Shown piece by piece: positions 25,220 to 35,557 of a stretch of DNA of 64,000 bases. Source of the DNA: Blastococcus sp. Marseille-P5729 (GTDB taxonomy: Bacteria; Actinomycetota; Actinomycetes; Mycobacteriales; Antricoccaceae); the NCBI RefSeq assembly GCF_900292035.1, contig NZ_OMPO01000002.1, forward strand, positions 744,001-808,000, written 5' to 3'. How positions within the stretch are numbered: the stretch's first letter is position 1; every line of letters starts with the position of its first letter. Under the pieces are notes generated by a model. That model worked only from the letters and a program-made list of their open reading frames with translations, searched no databases and was not told the DNA's origin. Both the position numbers and the translations under genes were made by a program.

Positions 25220-26179
25220 CTAGCGGTACTCGCCGACCTCGGGGGTCTCCCCAGCCTCCAGCGCGGTGATGTATGCCCACGCGCGCGGTTGGGAACCATC
25301 GGTGTCGGTCACGCCGTACTCGCGTCCCAGCACCTCGGACGTCGTCGACCGCTGGTTCCAGCGCGCCTTGTCTCGGTCCGCAGCCATCGCGGCGATGCAT
25401 CGGCCGGCGTACAGCGGCGACTCCGAGACTGCGAAGCTCTCCGGCGCGACCTCGCCGGTGCCGGTGTCGGTCCATGCCTCCTGCCAGTTCTCCTCGCGGA
25501 CACCGAACAGGTCGAGCATCATCTCCGAGCGTAGCCAGCCGGGACTGACTGCCACGGCCGTGCATTCGTGCTCAGCGAGCTCGTGGCCGAGGCTGTACGC
25601 CAGTCTGATCAGGCCGGTCTTGATCACGTCGAAGTACGCATTGATCCGGTAGTGCGTGTCGTTGTACGCCGCGTCGCCGTCCGTGAGCGTCACGTGCAGG
25701 CCGCCCTCGTGGCGGTGCAGCAGGTCCAGGGCACAGGTGGCGGTGAGCAGGTGGGCCTCGAGCACGCCGCGCAGCATGCGGCGTCCGATCTCGACGTCCT
25801 GCTTCCAGACCGGCTGCTCCCACTCGCCGTGCAGATGCTCGCCCCCGAGACTGGTAACGAGGACGTCGAGCCGGCCGTGCTCGCGCTCGATCGTGGCTAC
25901 GAGCTCGCGTACTTCGGCCTCGTTCGTGTGGTCGACGCGCACGGCGATACCCCGCCCTCCTGCCCGGGTGACCAGCTCGGCGGTCTGCTCGATCGTTTCG
26001 GGCCGGTCGTACTCCGACCGCTCACCGCCGCCGGACCGGCCCGTGCAGTACACGGTCGCTCCCGCTTCGCCGAGCGCCCTCGCTGCTCCCCTGCCCGCTC
26101 CGCGGGTCGCCCCGGCCACAAGTGCGATCCGGCCACTTAAAGTCTTGGTCTTGCCGTTATCTGTCTTCATGCGTTCCAT
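25220..26179 (-). CDS. SDR-fold oxidoreductase with altered catalytic site
   Basis: About 319 residues. Rossmann start LVAGATRGAGRGAARALGEAG and a dinucleotide-site CTGRSG (residues ~47-52). In the active-site region the sequence reads YRINAYFDVIKTGLIRLA. By alignment from memory to related SDRs with YDLAKTS, the catalytic Tyr position is Phe (FDVIK) with a Tyr one residue before. The usual Asn motif is TSLGGEH in place of NNAG. C-terminal AWAYITALEAG. Start ATG 26179 (MERMKTD); ATG 26170 is also possible. Divergent from the WYL regulator 54 bp away, which may control it. Confidence 0.78.
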   Translation of the reverse strand: MERMKTDNGKTKTLSGRIALVAGATRGAGRGAARALGEAGATVYCTGRSGGGERSEYDRPETIEQTAELVTRAGGRGIAVRVDHTNEAEVRELVATIEREHGRLDVLVTSLGGEHLHGEWEQPVWKQDVEIGRRMLRGVLEAHLLTATCALDLLHRHEGGLHVTLTDGDAAYNDTHYRINAYFDVIKTGLIRLAYSLGHELAEHECTAVAVSPGWLRSEMMLDLFGVREENWQEAWTDTGTGEVAPESFAVSESPLYAGRCIAAMAADRDKARWNQRSTTSEVLGREYGVTDTDGSQPRAWAYITALEAGETPEVGEYR

Positions 26180-26232
26180 CGTCCGCGGTAACCCTGCCAT
26201 CTAGTGTCAGGGTTGAGGCGTAGATTCAGCGC

Positions 26233-27171
26233 ATGCGTTCATCACGGTTGCTCGCCATGCTGCTGGCGATCCAACGTACCGGACGTCACACCGCTGTCGC
26301 GCTCGCTAAGGAGTTCGACGTCTCGGTGCGGACCGTGTATCGCGACATTCAGGCACTGCAGGACGCGGGCGTACCTTTGTGGACTGAGGCCGGACCCGCT
26401 GGCGGCGTACGGCTCATGACTGGCTGGCGATCCCCGATCGACGGTATGACTGGTGAAGAGATCAGCGCGCTGCTGTTCGGGCCGGCCGGTGCCGCGGACC
26501 TCGGGATGGCGGCGGTCCTGGCGACCGCGCGATCCAAGGTGCGCTCCGGGCTTCCACCGTCGGTGGTGACGCAACTCGACACCGTCACCGAACGCTTCCA
26601 CATCGACTCGACGGACTGGTTCGGCGAGCGAGACCCTGGACCGTCTCTCGCTATCGTCGCCTCCGCCGTGTGGGACGGCGGTCGGCTAGACATCCGCTAC
26701 CGGTCACGGTCCCGGCGGCTCGACCCCGCCGGTCTGGTCCTGAAATCCGGTGTCTGGTATCTCGTTGCCTTCCACCGCGGCAATCCACGAACCTACCGGC
26801 TCCAGCGGATCGAGTCGGCTCGCCGTCGAGCAGAGCCTGCCCGCCGCCAGCAGGGATTCGTGCTCGCAGACTACTGGAGCACCGTGGCCGGCGAACTTGA
26901 TCGAAGCATCCGGCGGCTTGCCACGATTATCCGGCTTCCCGCCGGCTCGGCCGGTTATCTGCGAAGGCACGTTCCCGGGCCATTGACCGCCGAGGCCATC
27001 GACGACGCCGAGATCGACGGCGAGCACCTAATAATCACGCTACCGGTCGAGAATGTCGAAGTCGCGACCTTCCAACTCGCCACGGTTCCCGGTATCGAGG
27101 TGCTCGAGCCATACGAGCTCCGCGAGTCACTGCGCGCACTCGGCGGTTGCCTGAGCGCTGTGCACGGATAG
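26233..27171 (+). CDS. WYL-domain transcriptional regulator
   Basis: 312 residues. The N-terminal helix-turn-helix (~1-60: LAMLLAIQRTGRHTAVALAKEFDVSVRTVYRDIQALQDAGVP) is DeoR/HTH_11-like. The central WYL domain (~135-210) shows LDIRYRSRSR, GLVLKSGVWYLVAFHRGNPRTYRLQRIESAR, and a C-terminal WCX-like extension follows. WYL regulators respond to ligands, often nucleic-acid-related, and here the divergent SDR is the obvious target. Autoregulation from the short shared gap is likely. Confidence 0.9.
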   Translation: MRSSRLLAMLLAIQRTGRHTAVALAKEFDVSVRTVYRDIQALQDAGVPLWTEAGPAGGVRLMTGWRSPIDGMTGEEISALLFGPAGAADLGMAAVLATARSKVRSGLPPSVVTQLDTVTERFHIDSTDWFGERDPGPSLAIVASAVWDGGRLDIRYRSRSRRLDPAGLVLKSGVWYLVAFHRGNPRTYRLQRIESARRRAEPARRQQGFVLADYWSTVAGELDRSIRRLATIIRLPAGSAGYLRRHVPGPLTAEAIDDAEIDGEHLIITLPVENVEVATFQLATVPGIEVLEPYELRESLRALGGCLSAVHG

Positions 27172-27254
27172 CGTCGTCCACGCGACAAGGGGCTTCTCAC
27201 GCCCAATGCCGCTGGCTACTGTCTGACTAGATAACGTCAAGGTCTGAGGCCAGC

Positions 27255-27956
27255 ATGATGAGAGATGAGTTTGATCAGGTTTTAGAACGCTATCGAACAG
27301 GGACACAGGACAGCACCGTCTTACCGGAGGTGACACCGCCAGGTAGCGAACCAAGTTGGGATTACTGCTACTCGTGGTTTCGAGCGGGCCGAGGCGAAGA
27401 CCTTCGCCGAGATTGTCTCGAACTCGGCTATTACCTCGCGAACTGGGGGATGTTTCGCGGATCCGGAGCCCTAATGCGGACTAACCTTACGGCTTTTGTG
27501 CCCGTCATGGATGTCATCAATGCGCATGACGAAGAAATGCGCGGGGTTCAACTCGCGGGCTCGAATAGTGAGTGGCGGGCGCTTGAGGAGGTCTACGGCG
27601 CCCTATCCGTGACGCTGCCCAGCCATGTCCAACCGAGCGCCACCCTCATCACCAAGGTGATTCTGGGTGTCTGGGGATGCATCCCCGCGATGGACACCTA
27701 CGTTCTCGCTGGAGTGAGGAAACTGCAGCAAACAAAAGGGAAGCAAGGCATCGCGAGTTTTAATCGAAACTACTATGACTTTATGGTCGAACTCACCCAA
27801 ACACATACGGACGAAATCGATAGATACCGAACGACGGCAAAACTATCCACATTCAACTCCGACACCACTGTGGGCGCCCCAAACCTCCCGGTCGGGAAGG
27901 TGCTGGATATGTACCTGTTTCAAATAGGCACCGAAGTGCTCAATGGAGAAAGTTAA
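27255..27956 (+). CDS. Hypothetical protein of foreign composition
   Basis: 233 residues, no family assigned. Mostly helical; notable stretch LELGYYLANWGMFRGSGALMRTNLT, a pattern I recall from scattered uncharacterised bacterial proteins. No signal peptide, membrane helix or catalytic motif is apparent. Codon use includes many A/T-ending codons (for example TTA, AAT, ATA), unlike the neighbours, which suggests recent transfer. It stands alone between a WYL regulator and the FAD/Fe-S oxidoreductase. No ribosome site better than the weak GGTCTGAGG region is seen. Confidence 0.65.
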   Translation: MMRDEFDQVLERYRTGTQDSTVLPEVTPPGSEPSWDYCYSWFRAGRGEDLRRDCLELGYYLANWGMFRGSGALMRTNLTAFVPVMDVINAHDEEMRGVQLAGSNSEWRALEEVYGALSVTLPSHVQPSATLITKVILGVWGCIPAMDTYVLAGVRKLQQTKGKQGIASFNRNYYDFMVELTQTHTDEIDRYRTTAKLSTFNSDTTVGAPNLPVGKVLDMYLFQIGTEVLNGES

Positions 27957-28054
27957 GACCTAAGGCTACGGACTGCCACGTCGGTCGTCGGCACTTTCGG
28001 CCTGCGACGTCTCCAAGCGTTCCGCGCTCGTCGACGACCGTATGGGCGCGGTGG

Positions 28055-31018
28055 CTACTGCATGGCTTCGGCGGCGAGCTCGGCGATGGTCTTCACCTCG
28101 CGACCGGCGAGGTCGCGGATCTGGGTCTGGCAGGAGAAGCCGTCGGCGACGACGATAGCGTCAGGATCGGCCGACAGCAGCGGAAGCAGCCGATCCTCGG
28201 CGATCCTCTTCGAGAGGTCGGCGTGCTTGGCGTTGAACCCGAACGAGCCTGCGAGACCGCAGCACCCCGAATCCAGCACCTTCACGTCGTAGCCGAGCGC
28301 CGTCAGGATCTCGACGTCCGCCTGGTACCCACCGTTCGCGTTCTGGTGGCAGTGCACCTGAAGCAGGACCCGCTTGCGCACGTTCCCCTCTGGCTGCGTC
28401 TCGACGTCGCCAGTTCCTCGCTCACTCGAAGACCGTTCGGGCCCGTTCCCAGCACGGCGGGCGATCAGCCATTCGGGGAGGGAGCAGGCGATCTCGCTGA
28501 GTACCTGGGCGCGCGGGTCGTCCGGGAACAGGCCCAGCAACTCGTCGCGGAAGGTCGCCAGGCATGACGGCTCGAGGACGACGACCGGCGTCCGCGCCTC
28601 GATCGCCGGGTGCAACGACCGCATCGTCTTCTCGAGGTTCCGCTTCGCCGTCGACAGCATCCCGTAGTCGTACAGCGGTCGGCCACAGCACAGGTCCTCC
28701 TGCGGCACAACCACGCGTCCACCGGCCGCCTGCATCACCTTGACAGCGGCGATCCCCGCCTCGGGGCCGAGGTAGTTGGTGAAGGTGTCGACCCACAGCA
28801 CCACGTCGCCCGGCTGCTGCGCGACGTTCTTCTTGAGCCACGCGCGCAGCGTCTCCTCGGCGAAGTGCGGCGCGGGACGCGAGTTGGTGACACCGACCGC
28901 CGACTTCAGCACCTTCCCTACCGGCGAGGCGAGTACGCCGTTGGCCAGCGACGGCAGCTTCGAGGCGAACTTTGACCCGTAGCGGATCATGCCCAGCGAG
29001 TAGGCCTCGCGCGGGCGCACCTTCCCCTTGTAGTAGTGCGACAGGAACTCCGACTTGAAGGTCGCCATGTCGACGTTCGTCGGGCAATCGGTCTTGCATC
29101 CCTTGCACGACAGGCAAAGATCGAGCGCTTCCTTGACGTCCTCGTTGCGCCAGGTCGCCTCCGTGATCTCGCCGCGGAACATCTCCTGGAAGAGCTTCGC
29201 GCGTCCACGCGTCGAGTGCTTCTCGTCGCGCGTGGCACGGTACGACGGGCACATCGTGTTCGTGTCGGTACGGCGGCACCGCCCGACGCCGACGCAACGA
29301 TCCGCAGCATCCTGCAGCGAGTAGCCCTCGTCACCGAAGAAGAAGGTCGTCTTCGACAGCGGGTTGTGCGGCCGATCCGGCCCATGCTTGAGATTGGTGT
29401 CGAGCGGGAATGGGTCGATGAGCTTTCCGGGGTTCATCCGGGACGCCGGATCCCAGGCCTGCTTGAACTCCTTGAAGCCCTTCATCAGCGTCGGGGAGAA
29501 CATCTTCGCCCACAGCTCGGCCCGCCCTTGCCCGTCTCCGTGCTCACCGGAGATCGAGCCGCCGAGCTCGGCCACGATCGAGGCCGCCTTCTCGAGGTAC
29601 GCACGGTAGTCCTTCAACCCTTCGAGGGTCTCGGTGTGGAAGTTGGAGCGGGTGTGCATGCAGCCATCACCCAGGTGGCCGTACCAGCAGCCGTGGTAGC
29701 CGAACTCGTCCCACAGCTTGGTCATCCGGCGCAGGTACTCCCCGAGCCTCTCCGGGGGAAGCGCGGCGTCCTCCCAGCCCTCGACCAGCGGCTCCTCCCC
29801 CGGCGGGCGCGCCGTAGCGCCCAGCCCGGACTCGCGCACCGCCCACATCGCCTTCTGCTCTGCGGCGGTGCGGCATATCAACACGCTCGGATTCCCCGGT
29901 GCAGCGGCGACTGCCTCCTCGACCATCGCCTCGACGTCCGCCTCGTCGAACGAGCCGAACTCGGCCAGCACCCACCCCTTGCCCGCCGGCAGCGTCGCCA
30001 GCGACTGCAGGTGCATGTTGCGGCGACGCATATAGATGGTCAGCTGCTCGTCGACGCCCTCGCAGCCGATGATGCCGCGCATCTGACGGAATGCGGGCGC
30101 GTTGTCAGCCGCAGCAAAGATGTCCTCGTATCCGAGGACGACGAGCCGGCGGTGCGTGGGCCATGGCACGAGCTTGAGCTTGGCCTCGGTCACGACCACC
30201 AGGGTCGACTCGCTGCCCACCAGCGCTCGCGCGATGTGCGGGCCGCCCTCCTCGCTCAGCGAGTCCAGGTTGTAGCCGCTCACTCGGCGCGGGATGTCAG
30301 GGAACTCCGCACGTACCGCCTCGGCGTACTTCTGGCGAATGTCGGCGATCTGCCGGTAGATCTCCCCGGTGCGACCAGGCACGCGCGTCAGCTTCGCCAG
30401 CTCGTCCTCGCTGATCTTGCCGACGTCGAGGGTGTGCCCGTCGTAGGTGATCACCCGAAGCGACTCAATGTTGTCGACGGTCTTGCCGGCGTACACCGAG
30501 TGCGTGCCGCAGGAGTTGTTGCCGATCATTCCGCCGATGGTGCAGTAGGCGTGCGTGGCGGGATCCGGCGCGAAGGTCAGGTCGTGCTTCTCGGTGACCA
30601 GGCGCAGATCGTCCAGCACGATGCCCGGCTGCACCCGCACCCAGCCCTCCTCGACGTTCAGCTCGACGATGCGGTTCATGTGCCGCGAGAAGTCGATAAT
30701 CAGCGCGACATTGCAGGACTGACCAGCGAGGGAGGTTCCACCACCGCGGGACAGGACGGCGGCGTCCACCTCGCGGGCGCAGTGGAGCGCCCAGGCGACG
30801 TCGTCCTCGTTGCGCGGAAACACCACGCCCAAAGGGATCTGGCGGTAGTTTGACGAGTCGCTGGCGTACGCCGCCCGCGTGCCACTCCCGAACTCGATGT
30901 CCCCGGTGAACCGCTCCTGGAGCAGCTCCTCGAGCCGCAGCCGGCTCGCCTCGTCAACAGTGTTGCGGTCGATCTGCGTTCCTGGACGTCCCGGCATGCC
31001 GAGGTCGACCGTGGTCAT
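28055..31018 (-). CDS. FAD-binding oxidase / Fe-S oxidoreductase fusion (D-lactate or glycolate dehydrogenase type)
   Basis: 987 residues. AAGGA lies ~9 nt before the ATG at 31018. Residues ~45-500 are a PCMH FAD domain with the VAO/GlcD fold: [26 protein letters not shown] and [19 protein letters not shown]. The C-terminal FAD-oxidase part includes [13 protein letters not shown] and [13 protein letters not shown]. Residues ~610-700 carry two 4Fe-4S clusters ([35 protein letters not shown]). The end is a GlpC-like CCG region ([24 protein letters not shown]). It probably oxidises a 2-hydroxy acid and passes electrons to the membrane. It overlaps rlmB by 4 nt (ATGA). Confidence 0.92.
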   Translation of the reverse strand: MTTVDLGMPGRPGTQIDRNTVDEASRLRLEELLQERFTGDIEFGSGTRAAYASDSSNYRQIPLGVVFPRNEDDVAWALHCAREVDAAVLSRGGGTSLAGQSCNVALIIDFSRHMNRIVELNVEEGWVRVQPGIVLDDLRLVTEKHDLTFAPDPATHAYCTIGGMIGNNSCGTHSVYAGKTVDNIESLRVITYDGHTLDVGKISEDELAKLTRVPGRTGEIYRQIADIRQKYAEAVRAEFPDIPRRVSGYNLDSLSEEGGPHIARALVGSESTLVVVTEAKLKLVPWPTHRRLVVLGYEDIFAAADNAPAFRQMRGIIGCEGVDEQLTIYMRRRNMHLQSLATLPAGKGWVLAEFGSFDEADVEAMVEEAVAAAPGNPSVLICRTAAEQKAMWAVRESGLGATARPPGEEPLVEGWEDAALPPERLGEYLRRMTKLWDEFGYHGCWYGHLGDGCMHTRSNFHTETLEGLKDYRAYLEKAASIVAELGGSISGEHGDGQGRAELWAKMFSPTLMKGFKEFKQAWDPASRMNPGKLIDPFPLDTNLKHGPDRPHNPLSKTTFFFGDEGYSLQDAADRCVGVGRCRRTDTNTMCPSYRATRDEKHSTRGRAKLFQEMFRGEITEATWRNEDVKEALDLCLSCKGCKTDCPTNVDMATFKSEFLSHYYKGKVRPREAYSLGMIRYGSKFASKLPSLANGVLASPVGKVLKSAVGVTNSRPAPHFAEETLRAWLKKNVAQQPGDVVLWVDTFTNYLGPEAGIAAVKVMQAAGGRVVVPQEDLCCGRPLYDYGMLSTAKRNLEKTMRSLHPAIEARTPVVVLEPSCLATFRDELLGLFPDDPRAQVLSEIACSLPEWLIARRAGNGPERSSSERGTGDVETQPEGNVRKRVLLQVHCHQNANGGYQADVEILTALGYDVKVLDSGCCGLAGSFGFNAKHADLSKRIAEDRLLPLLSADPDAIVVADGFSCQTQIRDLAGREVKTIAELAAEAMQ

Positions 31019-31989
31019 GCTTGCTGTCCTTCCTGACCAGCGCCGCGGGCGCTGGCGACCTGCCACAGGGTGACCGACGCGGCCACCGAGGCGTTGAGTG
31101 ATTCGGTTGCTCCCGACATCGGGATGGAGACGATCTGGTCGCACTTCTCCGCCACGAGTCGCGAGAGCCCCTTGCCCTCCGATCCGACGACGATGCACAG
31201 CGGATCGCCTGCCATGTCGAGGTTCTGCAGCTCGACATCACCGTCGGCGGCCAGACCGACGACGAACACGCCGGCCTTCTGGAGTGCTACGAGCGCGCGC
31301 GACAGGTTCGTCACCTGGGCGATCGGCAGCCGAGCGGCCGCACCAGCCGACGTCCGCCACGCCGTGGCCGTCATGCCCGCGGCGCGGCGCTCCGGCACGA
31401 TGACGCCGTGCGCGCCGAAGGCGGCTGCCGACCGGACGACGGCGCCGAGGTTGCGCGGGTCCTGGACGCCGTCCAGCGCGACCAGCAGCGGCACCTGCCC
31501 GGCGTCCACCGCCGATGCGATCATGTCGGCCGGGTCGGCGTACTGGAACGGTGGTACGGCGATGCCGAGGCCCTGATGCAGGGCCCCGCCGGTGAGGCGG
31601 TCCATCTCGCTGCGCGCCACCTCCTGGATCGGGATGCCGCGCTCGTTGCAGATCTTGATCGCCTCGCGCACCCGGTCGTCGATGTCGGTGCGCTCGGCGA
31701 TGTAGAGCGCGGTCGCGGGAATCTCGGCGCGCAGCGCCTCGACCACCGGATTGCGACCGACCAGCAGCTCGGGGCCACCGCTCTGCCGCCGCACCGTCGA
31801 CGTGCGCCCGGCGACCTTCTTCGCGCCCTGGGACCGGCGGTATGCCTTGTGGTTGGGGCGGTCCTCGGCGCGAGGCGTCGGTCCGCGTCCCTCAAGCCCT
31901 TTGCGGCGCTGGCCGCCAGACCCAACGACCTGGCCCTTCTTGGTGCCGCTCTTGCGCATCGCGCCTTTGCGTTGGGAGTTACCGGGCAT
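31015..31989 (-). CDS. rlmB: 23S rRNA (guanosine-2'-O)-methyltransferase RlmB
   Basis: 324 residues. An extended basic N terminus (~70 residues rich in K/R/G/Q) is common in actinobacterial members. SpoU substrate-binding domain from [16 protein letters not shown], then the SPOUT knot with motif 1 [16 protein letters not shown], motif 2 [11 protein letters not shown] and motif 3 [15 protein letters not shown]. It methylates G2251 of 23S rRNA or a related site. It is transcribed after cysS and the zinc-ribbon gene, the usual cysS-rlmB order of actinobacteria. Confidence 0.93.
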   Translation of the reverse strand: MPGNSQRKGAMRKSGTKKGQVVGSGGQRRKGLEGRGPTPRAEDRPNHKAYRRSQGAKKVAGRTSTVRRQSGGPELLVGRNPVVEALRAEIPATALYIAERTDIDDRVREAIKICNERGIPIQEVARSEMDRLTGGALHQGLGIAVPPFQYADPADMIASAVDAGQVPLLVALDGVQDPRNLGAVVRSAAAFGAHGVIVPERRAAGMTATAWRTSAGAAARLPIAQVTNLSRALVALQKAGVFVVGLAADGDVELQNLDMAGDPLCIVVGSEGKGLSRLVAEKCDQIVSIPMSGATESLNASVAASVTLWQVASARGAGQEGQQA

Positions 31990-32087
31990 GACAACCCCGG
32001 GTCGCAGCGCGGCTGGTCGACGACGTCGGTTTCTGGCTCACCCCGACATCCTACGGCGCCGCGCACGAGCGCCCGGCCGCGCGAGTG

Positions 32088-32303
32088 TCAGCCGGCCGTC
32101 GGCCAAGCGGCGCGCCGACGCCCGCTGCCGCTCTCCCATTCTTCCACGCTCATCGAGTTCCATCTCGCGTACCAATCGGCACACCGAGCGCACCACTCCT
32201 GCCCGTCGGCCATCGTCGTGACGGCGATGCTGCCGAAGCACAGTTCGCAGATCGGGAAGAGCGCCCCCTCGTTGATCGACAGCGTGCTCGCCTCCTGCAC
32301 CAT
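32088..32303 (-). CDS. Small zinc-ribbon protein coupled to cysS
   Basis: 71 residues, starting [16 protein letters not shown]. Its ATG overlaps the stop of cysS (ATGA), which implies coupled translation. Two CxxC knuckles, CELC and CARC, 19 residues apart with a Trp before the second, form a probable zinc ribbon. The tail is Arg-rich. No family is recognised. Its place between cysS and rlmB suggests a role linked to RNA, but nothing in the sequence shows it. Confidence 0.65.
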   Translation of the reverse strand: MVQEASTLSINEGALFPICELCFGSIAVTTMADGQEWCARCADWYARWNSMSVEEWESGSGRRRAAWPTAG

Positions 32304-33679
32304 CAGATGCTCCACTTCGGGCCGTCCGGGGTGTCCTCGATGGTAACTCCGCGTGAGGTCAGCATGTCGCGGATCTGGTCCGCACGCGCGAAGTCCTTGG
32401 CCGCCCGAGCCTCGGTGCGCTGCGCGAGCAGGTCGTCGATCGCCCACCCCAGATCGGCACCGCCCGCTGACGCCCACTGCGGGTCGAGCGGGTCCAGACC
32501 GAACACGTCGAGCATCGCCCGCGCCTGCGCAGCGAGATCGGCGGCGTGTGCCTTGTCCCCGGCGCCCAGCGCCGAGTTTCCCTGCCGGACGACGTCGTAG
32601 ACGACGGCGATCGCGCCCGAGACGTTGAGGTCGTCGTCCATCGCGGCCACGAACTCCTCCGGCAGCGCGACGTCGGCGACCTCGCCGGTCACGCCCGACC
32701 GCTCGATGAACCCCTCGATGCGCGAGTAAGCCGCCCGCGCCTCCTCCAGCGAGTGCTCACTGAAGTCGACCGTGGAGCGGTAGTGCACGGTTGCGAGATA
32801 GAAACGCAGGTCGACCGGCCGCGAGTCCTTGGTCAGCTCCTCGATCGACAGCGTGTTGCCCAGCGACTTCGACATCTTCTCGCCGGCCAGCGTCACCCAG
32901 GCGTTGTGCATCCAGAACTGCGCGAACTCGTCCCCGGCCGCGCATGACTGCGCGATCTCGTTCTCATGGTGCGGAAAGCGTAGGTCGATGCCGCCGCCGT
33001 GGATGTCGAACTGCGCTCCGAGATAGCGCCGCGCCATCGCCGAGCACTCCAGGTGCCAGCCCGGGCGGCCGCGGCCCCACGGGGTGGGCCACGACGCGGT
33101 CCGTGGCTCGGACTGCTTGTATGCCTTCCACAGCGCGAAGTCCCGCGGGTCGCGCTTGCGCGCATCAGTATCGGTGTCGTCGGCGGGCTGCAGCTCGTCG
33201 ACCTTCATCCCGGTCAGCTCGCCGTACCGCGGCCACGACTTCACGTCGAAGTACACGTCGCCGTCCGAGACGTAGGCGTGCCCCCGGTCGATCAGCTCGC
33301 CCATCAGCTCGATCATCTCGGGGATGTGGCCGGTGGCGCGCGGTTCGTAGGACGGCGGCAGGACGCCGAGCGTGTCGTAGGCGGCGGTGCCGACCAGCTC
33401 GTAGCGGTAGGCCCACTTCCACCAGTCGACGCCGTGCTCGGCAGCCTTGTCGAGGATCTTGTCGTCGATGTCGGTCACGTTCCGGATGAACGTCACGTCG
33501 TACCCCGAGCGCATCAGCCAGCGGCGTACGACGTCGAAGGCCACCGCTACGCGCATGTGGCCGATGTGCGGCGGTCCCTGCACGGTGATGCCGCAGACGT
33601 ACATCGAGACCTTGCCCGGCTCGACCGGCACGAACTCGCGCACGGCTCGTGTCTTGCTGTCATGAAGGCGAAGGGTCAC
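32303..33679 (-). CDS. cysS: Cysteinyl-tRNA synthetase
   Basis: 458 residues. GTG start at 33679 ([13 protein letters not shown]), chosen because the family starts there. Class I signature GPPHIGHMR (HIGH), zinc ligands in [17 protein letters not shown] and HHENE, and KMSKS in [13 protein letters not shown]-terminal helical anticodon-binding domain ends in [25 protein letters not shown], the usual CysS end. It charges tRNA-Cys. The catalytic relative MshC of mycothiol synthesis lacks this C-terminal part, so this is CysS. Overlaps the zinc-ribbon gene by one stop/start. Confidence 0.95.
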   Translation of the reverse strand: MTLRLHDSKTRAVREFVPVEPGKVSMYVCGITVQGPPHIGHMRVAVAFDVVRRWLMRSGYDVTFIRNVTDIDDKILDKAAEHGVDWWKWAYRYELVGTAAYDTLGVLPPSYEPRATGHIPEMIELMGELIDRGHAYVSDGDVYFDVKSWPRYGELTGMKVDELQPADDTDTDARKRDPRDFALWKAYKQSEPRTASWPTPWGRGRPGWHLECSAMARRYLGAQFDIHGGGIDLRFPHHENEIAQSCAAGDEFAQFWMHNAWVTLAGEKMSKSLGNTLSIEELTKDSRPVDLRFYLATVHYRSTVDFSEHSLEEARAAYSRIEGFIERSGVTGEVADVALPEEFVAAMDDDLNVSGAIAVVYDVVRQGNSALGAGDKAHAADLAAQARAMLDVFGLDPLDPQWASAGGADLGWAIDDLLAQRTEARAAKDFARADQIRDMLTSRGVTIEDTPDGPKWSI

Positions 33680-33858
33680 CCGGTCGATCTTACGGGTGGG
33701 CCTGCCGGGTGGCGGGTGGGCCGGGAAGCCCCGCGAGGCCGGGCCGCACCCGCGACCCCTCACGCACGTAGACTGGTCGACGCACAGGGACCCTGGCGCG
33801 ACCTGATGGGTGGGTAGGCGCGCCGTCCGCCCCGCCGCACCCTGAGGTCCCGCATCCG

Positions 33859-35064
33859 ATGTCAGCCATCGCCGCCTACCGCCAGCTCTTCGCGTACTCC
33901 GGCCTGTCGTACGTCGTCTTCGCCTTCTTCGGCCGACTGCCGCTGGCGATGAGCCAGATCGGCACGCTGCTGCTGGTCCAGGACGCCACCGGCTCCTACG
34001 GCATCGGCGGGTTCTGCGCCGGAGCGCTCGCCGTCGCGAACGCCGTCGGAGCCCCGTTCTTCGGCTCGCTCGCCGACCGGATCGGACAGCGCCCGGTGGC
34101 GCTCGTCCAGTCGCTCGCCGGCGCCGTCGGCCTCGCGGCGGTCGTCGTCCTGACCTGGATGGACGTGCCGTGGCCGTGGATCGCGGTGGTGGCTGCGGCC
34201 GCGGGCCTGGCGATTCCGCAGGTCGGTCCGCTCGCGCGGGTGCGGTGGCGCCCCATGACCGCCGCCGCGCCCAACCAGGGCCGGCTGGTCAGTACGGCCT
34301 TCTCCTACGAGGGCGCCGCGGACGAGGCGACCTTCGTGCTCGGCCCGGCGCTGGTCGGCCTCGCCATCGCCGTGGTCTCGCCCGGCTTCGCTGTGCTGCT
34401 GGCCGCCGCGGTGCTCGGGGTCTTCGGTACGGCGTTCGCGCTGCACCGCACCGCCGAGCTGGTCGGACGTCGACCGACGGACGAGCGAGCCCCCGGCCGC
34501 CTGCTGACCGCCGGAATTATCGTGCTGACCGTCGCTCAGCTGACCATCGGGATCATCTTCGGCTCGGTGCAGACCGGCAACTCGGTGGTCGCCAACGACG
34601 CCGGTCAGCCCGGCCTGACCGGCCTGCTGCACGCGCTGCTCGGCGTCGGCAGCGTCGTGGCCGGAGTAGCGATGGCGGTCATCCCGGACCGCTTCCCGCT
34701 GCCGCGCCGGATGCTGGTGTTCGCGGTCGCCTTGCTCGTGCTGTCGTTGCCGCTGCTCTGGGTCGGCTCGCTCGGCTGGCTGGTCGTCATCCTCATCGTG
34801 CTCGGGTTCGCGGTGGCACCGTTCATGATCACCAACTTCTCGATCGCCGAGCGGATCACCGACCCGGCGCGCACCGGCGCCGCCATGACGCTGCTCGCCG
34901 CGGCGACCGGTCTCGGCTACGCCGTCGGTGCGGCGATCGCCGGCCGACTGGCCGACAGCGGCGGCGCGACCCCGGCCTTCGCGGTCACCGTGGCCGCCGG
35001 CGTCCTCGCTGTGCTGGTGTCGATGCTGGCCGGCCGGGTCCTGCGCGCTGACCTGCCCGGCTAG
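33859..35064 (+). CDS. MFS transporter
   Basis: 401 residues with about twelve hydrophobic segments ([79 protein letters not shown] split over several helices). The loop [12 protein letters not shown] between helices 2 and 3 is the MFS signature. Substrate unknown; probably an exporter of small molecules. It is divergent from cysS and appears to be monocistronic. Confidence 0.85.
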   Translation: MSAIAAYRQLFAYSGLSYVVFAFFGRLPLAMSQIGTLLLVQDATGSYGIGGFCAGALAVANAVGAPFFGSLADRIGQRPVALVQSLAGAVGLAAVVVLTWMDVPWPWIAVVAAAAGLAIPQVGPLARVRWRPMTAAAPNQGRLVSTAFSYEGAADEATFVLGPALVGLAIAVVSPGFAVLLAAAVLGVFGTAFALHRTAELVGRRPTDERAPGRLLTAGIIVLTVAQLTIGIIFGSVQTGNSVVANDAGQPGLTGLLHALLGVGSVVAGVAMAVIPDRFPLPRRMLVFAVALLVLSLPLLWVGSLGWLVVILIVLGFAVAPFMITNFSIAERITDPARTGAAMTLLAAATGLGYAVGAAIAGRLADSGGATPAFAVTVAAGVLAVLVSMLAGRVLRADLPG

Positions 35065-35074
35065 TCCTCGAAAC

Positions 35075-35147
35075 GCCACGACCTGGGCGCGTAGTCGCTG
35101 AACCGGGCGACCTGCGCACGCGGTCAGGGTGGTGCCACGACCTGGGC
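35075..35147 (+). repeat. Direct repeat GCCACGACCTGGGC (two copies)
   Basis: The 14-mer occurs at 35075-35088 and 35134-35147 in the gap between the convergent MFS gene and the small gene at 35162. Together with GGCGACCTGCGC between them it may be decayed tandem duplication. Function unknown. Confidence 0.5.
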
Positions 35148-35161
35148 CACAGTCGCGGAGG

Positions 35162-35419
35162 TCAGCGGCGGGGGTCCTTGGACCGGTCCAGGATGATCGG
35201 CTGCTCCGTGGTGCCCTGGCTGCCGTGCCGGACCGTGCGCTCGATCTGCGCTTCGACCTCGATGGAGCGCACCCGCACGACTCGCCAGCTCTCCGTCGGG
35301 CTGTCCGGCGGCAGCGCGATCTGGGCGGCGAGCGCCTGAACGAGCTCCGGACTGGGGCTGTCGATGATGAACCTCCGGGTCGAGCTGCTGTTGCTCTCGG
35401 TGTCGTGGAACCCGGCCAT
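35162..35419 (-). CDS. Small hypothetical protein
   Basis: 85 residues, MAGFHDTESNSSSTRRFIID at the start. AGGGGGTAGG precedes the ATG at 35419. Soluble, mixed composition, possibly one alpha/beta domain (ELVQALAAQIALPP, WRVVRVRSIEVEAQIERTV). No recognised family. It faces the membrane-protein gene at 35558. Confidence 0.5.
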   Translation of the reverse strand: MAGFHDTESNSSSTRRFIIDSPSPELVQALAAQIALPPDSPTESWRVVRVRSIEVEAQIERTVRHGSQGTTEQPIILDRSKDPRR

Positions 35420-35557
35420 GACCTACCCCCTGCTCGGTGTTGCCCGACAGCGTAACGGCCAGCCGCCGCCGGGGCGGGCATTTCTCCTCCCACGGGATGA
35501 GCGGTTCGGACCCGGTGGATGACGCACAGGCACTGCCGTGCGGCCGACGATCGAGTC

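Noticed and set aside
29036-30853. 605-codon open frame antisense to the FAD/Fe-S oxidoreductase
   Set aside because: Low-complexity antisense product; the minus strand carries all enzyme motifs.
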